Below, one piece after another: positions 61,034 through 64,000 of a stretch of DNA of 64,000 nt. Position 1 is the first letter of the stretch; each line of letters starts with the position of its first letter. The translations under genes were made by a program, and so were the position numbers. Below the pieces are notes generated by a model. It ran no database searches and had not been told where the DNA came from. It worked only from the letters and a program-made list of their open reading frames with translations. This DNA comes from Linderina pennispora (taxonomy: Eukaryota; Kickxellomycota; Kickxellomycetes; Kickxellales; Kickxellaceae): contig NW_024468254.1 in NCBI RefSeq assembly GCF_002104995.1, forward strand, positions 186,001-250,000, read 5' to 3'.

Positions 61034-61834
61034 ATGGTTTACGAATTCCCTCTGACTCAGGAGCAAATCGATTCCTACTACAAGGATGGCTTCCTCAAGA
61101 TCACCGACATGATTGCTGCTGACGAGGCAGAGCAGCTGGTCAAGGAGGTGCGCAAGGTGCAGTCCTGGCCTGACACGCCCGGGAAGTGGATGAACTACTA
61201 CGAGATGAACCCAGCGACACAGAAGATGCAGCTTTGCCGCACCGAAAACTTTACGCCTTACAACGATTTCATCCGCGAAGTCGTCACCAGCAAGAAGGTC
61301 ATGTCGGTTCTGGAGCAGCTGACCGGCGAGCCATACGTTCTGTTCAAGGAGAAGATCAACGCCAAGCTGCCTGGCGGCCAGGGGTTCAAGCCGCACCAGG
61401 ATGCGCCTGCTTTCACGCACATTGGCCCTGCCAGCCACATCACCGTACTATTCACTGTCGATGGCTCGTATATCGAGAACGGGTGTCTGCATGTTGTGCC
61501 CGGCAGCCAGCAGGGAGGCACGATTCTGCCACACCATGAAGATGGATCTATAAAGGAGGAGTGGGTCAGCAAGCAGGAGTGGATTCCTGTGGAATGCAAC
61601 TCCGGCGACATTCTTGTCTTTGGGTCGTACCTGGCCCATGTGTCGGGTGAGAACAAGTCCAATGTCAGCCGTGCCAACCTGTACATGACGTACAATCCGG
61701 CAAGTGAGGGCGACAACCGCGAGGCGTACTATGCCGACAAGCGGGTCCGCTTCCCGCCGCTGAACGAGCGTGAGAAGGGCAAGGACTACAGCGAGGGAGC
61801 CAAGGTTTACAACTTTGCCAACCCCATTCTGTAG
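61034..61834 (+). CDS. Phytanoyl-CoA dioxygenase-family protein
   Basis: 266 aa. A cupin-like 2-oxoglutarate/Fe(II) dioxygenase fold is indicated by the iron triad HQD (His121, Asp123) and His202 (SYLAHVSGENKS), plus Arg213 (NVSRANLYMTY) for the 2-oxoglutarate carboxylate. The start MVYEFPLTQEQIDSYYKDGF is typical of PhyH proteins, which hydroxylate small molecules or lipids. No peroxisomal signal is evident at the C-terminus (..NFANPIL). The substrate is unknown. The start at 61034 has a good context (ACCATGG), and an upstream extension to 60788 is not preferred. Confidence 0.85.
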   Translation: MVYEFPLTQEQIDSYYKDGFLKITDMIAADEAEQLVKEVRKVQSWPDTPGKWMNYYEMNPATQKMQLCRTENFTPYNDFIREVVTSKKVMSVLEQLTGEPYVLFKEKINAKLPGGQGFKPHQDAPAFTHIGPASHITVLFTVDGSYIENGCLHVVPGSQQGGTILPHHEDGSIKEEWVSKQEWIPVECNSGDILVFGSYLAHVSGENKSNVSRANLYMTYNPASEGDNREAYYADKRVRFPPLNEREKGKDYSEGAKVYNFANPIL

Positions 61835-63049
61835 ACGCCGAGAGATGCATGGCGTTGCATTCAATCTTCTTCTACCTCTTTCTGAACCTCGGCCCTTGCC
61901 GTTATCTCATGCCAGCCACAATAAAAGACGCTTGTTTAAAGAAAGTGCATCTGCTGTTATCAGCAATGTCTTGCATATACAGTAGAGATGGCTGTGGCAG
62001 TGCATGTGGCATGTACGGTGCTACTAGGCAAAGGCTTCTCATTGTTATTCCGGGCCCAGTGTCCACTGACCCGCCTCTCCCGACAATCCATCCGTTCTCG
62101 GATCTGTTCCAGAATGTACCGAGCAGCAGGGTTTTGTATGTGCACATCTCCAGTCGACAATGCCAATGGATCCAGACACGTTCATTCAGCGACCAGCACC
62201 GTTCTTCCTCAGTTGAAGTCACTCCATCTCGCTAAGACTGATATTGGATCAATGGATTTCACCGTTCGGGAGGATTTACAATTTTTGGAGAGATTTACAA
62301 TCCTTGGGAAATGTAGTGTGTTGTTTATCCAGCAGTAGCCTTCACTCTCCTGCAATGAAAAGGAGCACGTTCTTGGGCGCGCAAAATCTACATCACCCCC
62401 TGACACACTAGGTGCTGTAGTGTGTGTTTTGCACTGCAGCAGCTTGCATCGGTGGTGAGCGAGCATCTTCGAGCCCGATACCCCTAGCCGTTTTAGCAAT
62501 AGGGCAGATGCAAGATGAGCATAGGTGCTGTTGGTCCTTTCGGTACCCCTCGTGCGTAACGTCAGAGAAGGAGATTCGTTGTTTGGGAGGGACGTCCTTG
62601 CTGGCCAACCAGTTTTTCGTCGCTAGCATTTTGCCACGGTGGTCTGCAGCACTCCTTTGCATATCGGCCACAGCATCTTCATTGCTCTCTTCTACACGGG
62701 TAAAGCCACTGCTGGCAAAACGTGGTCGGGTTCGTCTACCTCGTTCATTGCCAGCCTACACACATCCTCTATGCATGCGGCAGTCACCAGACACCTAAGC
62801 AAGGCTGATAGTAGCTAGTAGCACTCAAGTATGCCGGTTCTTGAAATCAGTCCTTTAGCTCTGACAGGTATATAAACGGGTCAGTTTTACCGACAGTGCT
62901 TCTTCCTTTCAACATTCGAACCACGAAGCTCTCGAATCCTTTGGATCACGCCTTTCTAATTACTGTTCTCCGTCTGCGTTAACATTTGCCACGCACGTCC
63001 TAGTCTACTTGATATCGCAGGAACATTCTTAAAACGGAGAGAAAGCAGG
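61835..63049. other. Intergenic region before MFS transporter
   Basis: About 1.2 kb. AATAAA at 61920-61925 is a likely poly(A) signal of the dioxygenase-like gene. A minus-strand frame of about 100 codons (62408 up to about 62750) is Arg-rich, has a possible upstream acceptor site, and ends CSSCICPIAKTARG.... It matches no family I know and is unsupported. A TATA box lies at 62869. Confidence 0.4.
62869..62876 (+). promoter_or_regulatory. TATA box of MFS transporter
   Basis: TATATAAA about 174 bp upstream of the ATG at 63050. Confidence 0.5.
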
Positions 63050-64000
63050 ATGTGGTTCTTCAAAAGCAAGGCGTCGCCACCGCCGGCATCGTCAGAGTCA
63101 GACGTTCACAAGGAAAATGTGGACACCACCAAGAGCAGTGACGACAGTGTGAAGACCAGCGAGTTTTCCGATCCTCCACTCACTGTCGCCCAGCGTCTCG
63201 ATCAGCTCAAGTGGTCGCGCTGGCACACACAGGTCACCTTCATTCTCGGCACTGGCTGGGCTCTCGATGCCTTCGAGACCTCCATTGTGTCCGGTGTCAT
63301 GAGTCTGCTCAAGCACCACTTTGGTGTGACCAGCAAGGATGCAACCAACATCACCATGGTGTGGATGGCAGGCGCCATGGTCGGTGCCCTTGGTTTCGGC
63401 TCATTCGCTGATAGATTTGGTCGCAAAAAATCGTTCATCGGCACGCTCTGCATGTACTCGCTGTTCACTGTCATTACAGCCGCCTCGGCCAACTTCCCTA
63501 TGTTCCTCGCATTCCGGTTCTTCACAGCCATCGGTGTTGCTGCCGAGTACACTGCTGTCAACTCGACCATCTCCGAGTTCATCCCTGCCCGGTACCGCGG
63601 TACTGTAAACACCTTTGTCATGTCCACCTGGGCAGTCGGCGCTCTGCTGTCGTCTGCAATTCAAATCCCGCTTGTCAACCACACGTCCGATAATGTCGGA
63701 TGGCGTGTCGGCATGGCAATTGGCGCCCTTGCTGCTCTGTTCGTTCTGTGGGCGCGTACAAAGCTGCCCGAGTCGCCGCGCTGGCTGATCACCCAGGGGC
63801 GGTACGAGGAGGCAATCAAGCTGGTCAGTGAGATCGAGGCCATAGCCAAGCAGCCGCTGACCGACACACGCGTCAGCGTGGAAGATCTTGCTTTGGCCGA
63901 TGCGGTTCAGGCAAAGAAGACCTTTGTTGATAACCGTCCTTTCTTGCAGCGGGTTGGCTCCAAGATCAAGAACCTCACCGTGATCCAGTGCGTGATCCGG
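63050..64000 (+). CDS. MFS transporter, SV2/metabolite:H+ symporter-like (partial)
   Basis: Starts at 63050 (MWFFKSKASPPP) and continues to the window end, so the C-terminal half is missing (317 codons seen). After a hydrophilic Ser/Lys/Asp-rich N-terminus of about 65 residues, membrane segments begin. Motif A is FADRFGRKKSFIG between TM2 and TM3. RFFTAIGVAAEYTAVNSTIS follows in TM4, and ISEFIPARYRGTVNT is the sugar-porter-type loop. LPESPRWLITQGRYEEAIKL after TM6 is also typical. The GWALDAFETSIVSGV start of TM1 recalls SV2-related and metabolite:H+ symporters. Substrate unknown. Confidence 0.85.
   Translation, partial: MWFFKSKASPPPASSESDVHKENVDTTKSSDDSVKTSEFSDPPLTVAQRLDQLKWSRWHTQVTFILGTGWALDAFETSIVSGVMSLLKHHFGVTSKDATNITMVWMAGAMVGALGFGSFADRFGRKKSFIGTLCMYSLFTVITAASANFPMFLAFRFFTAIGVAAEYTAVNSTISEFIPARYRGTVNTFVMSTWAVGALLSSAIQIPLVNHTSDNVGWRVGMAIGALAALFVLWARTKLPESPRWLITQGRYEEAIKLVSEIEAIAKQPLTDTRVSVEDLALADAVQAKKTFVDNRPFLQRVGSKIKNLTVIQCVIR

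Noticed and set aside
62408-62750. Arg-rich minus-strand frame with a CSSCIC motif
   Set aside because: No start codon without an unsupported upstream exon, and no family match.
62930-62970. TTCGAA-containing stretch checked as a tRNA B box
   Set aside because: No A box at the right distance and no cloverleaf pairing.

Overview
The window is nuclear DNA of a fungus. Genes stand alone on both strands and most are intronless. The few introns have GT...AG borders and CTAAC/CTAAT-like branch points. Products include SDHB, HSP90, a primase subunit, a beta-adaptin and two glycogenins. Compact spacing, rare introns and several rapidly evolving F-box/LRR-like and kinase-like relics make an early-diverging fungus likely (for example Kickxellomycotina). 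That placement is an impression from gene style, not a phylogenetic result.

Layout. 1-2.0 kb holds three decayed or fast-evolving copies of one unknown protein family, all on the minus strand. 2.0-10.7 kb holds a G3BP-like RNA-binding protein (-), a DYRK/HIPK-like kinase (+), a WDR89-like protein (-) and a tandem PH-domain protein (+). 10.9-14.8 kb holds two secreted proteins, one made of three Cys-rich repeats, and a DHA2-type MFS transporter. 15.7-16.7 kb is a multiply broken pseudogene. 17.4-30 kb holds an F-box/LRR-like protein, primase small subunit, beta-adaptin, a multicopper oxidase, a HIRIP3-like histone chaperone, a small secreted protein and an asparaginase-ankyrin protein. 30.6-37 kb holds a tomosyn/Lgl protein with an R-SNARE-like tail and HSP90. 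37-44.7 kb is gene-poor and contains an F-box-like gene broken by one TAG and a relic of a fungal FunK1-like kinase. 44.8-59.7 kb holds a mitochondrial PPR protein, two head-to-head glycogenin paralogs (376 and 1752 aa), a WDR53-like protein and SDHB. 60.9-64 kb holds a phytanoyl-CoA-dioxygenase-like protein and an MFS transporter that runs off the window.

Five genes are spliced on my reading: Lgl/tomosyn, both glycogenins, WDR53-like and SDHB. Both glycogenins carry their intron at exactly the same codon and phase, so they are duplicates. There is no operon logic. Neighbours share divergent promoters (G3BP/kinase, WDR89/PH, F-box/primase, adaptin/oxidase, the two glycogenins) or meet tail to tail with short 3' gaps (primase/adaptin, oxidase/HIRIP3, PPR/glycogenin, WDR53/SDHB). 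The most unusual items are the giant glycogenin, the three-repeat Cys-rich secreted protein, the decaying family at the left edge, and HSP90 ending in EEID. I saw no clear tRNA, rRNA, CRISPR or intact transposon.
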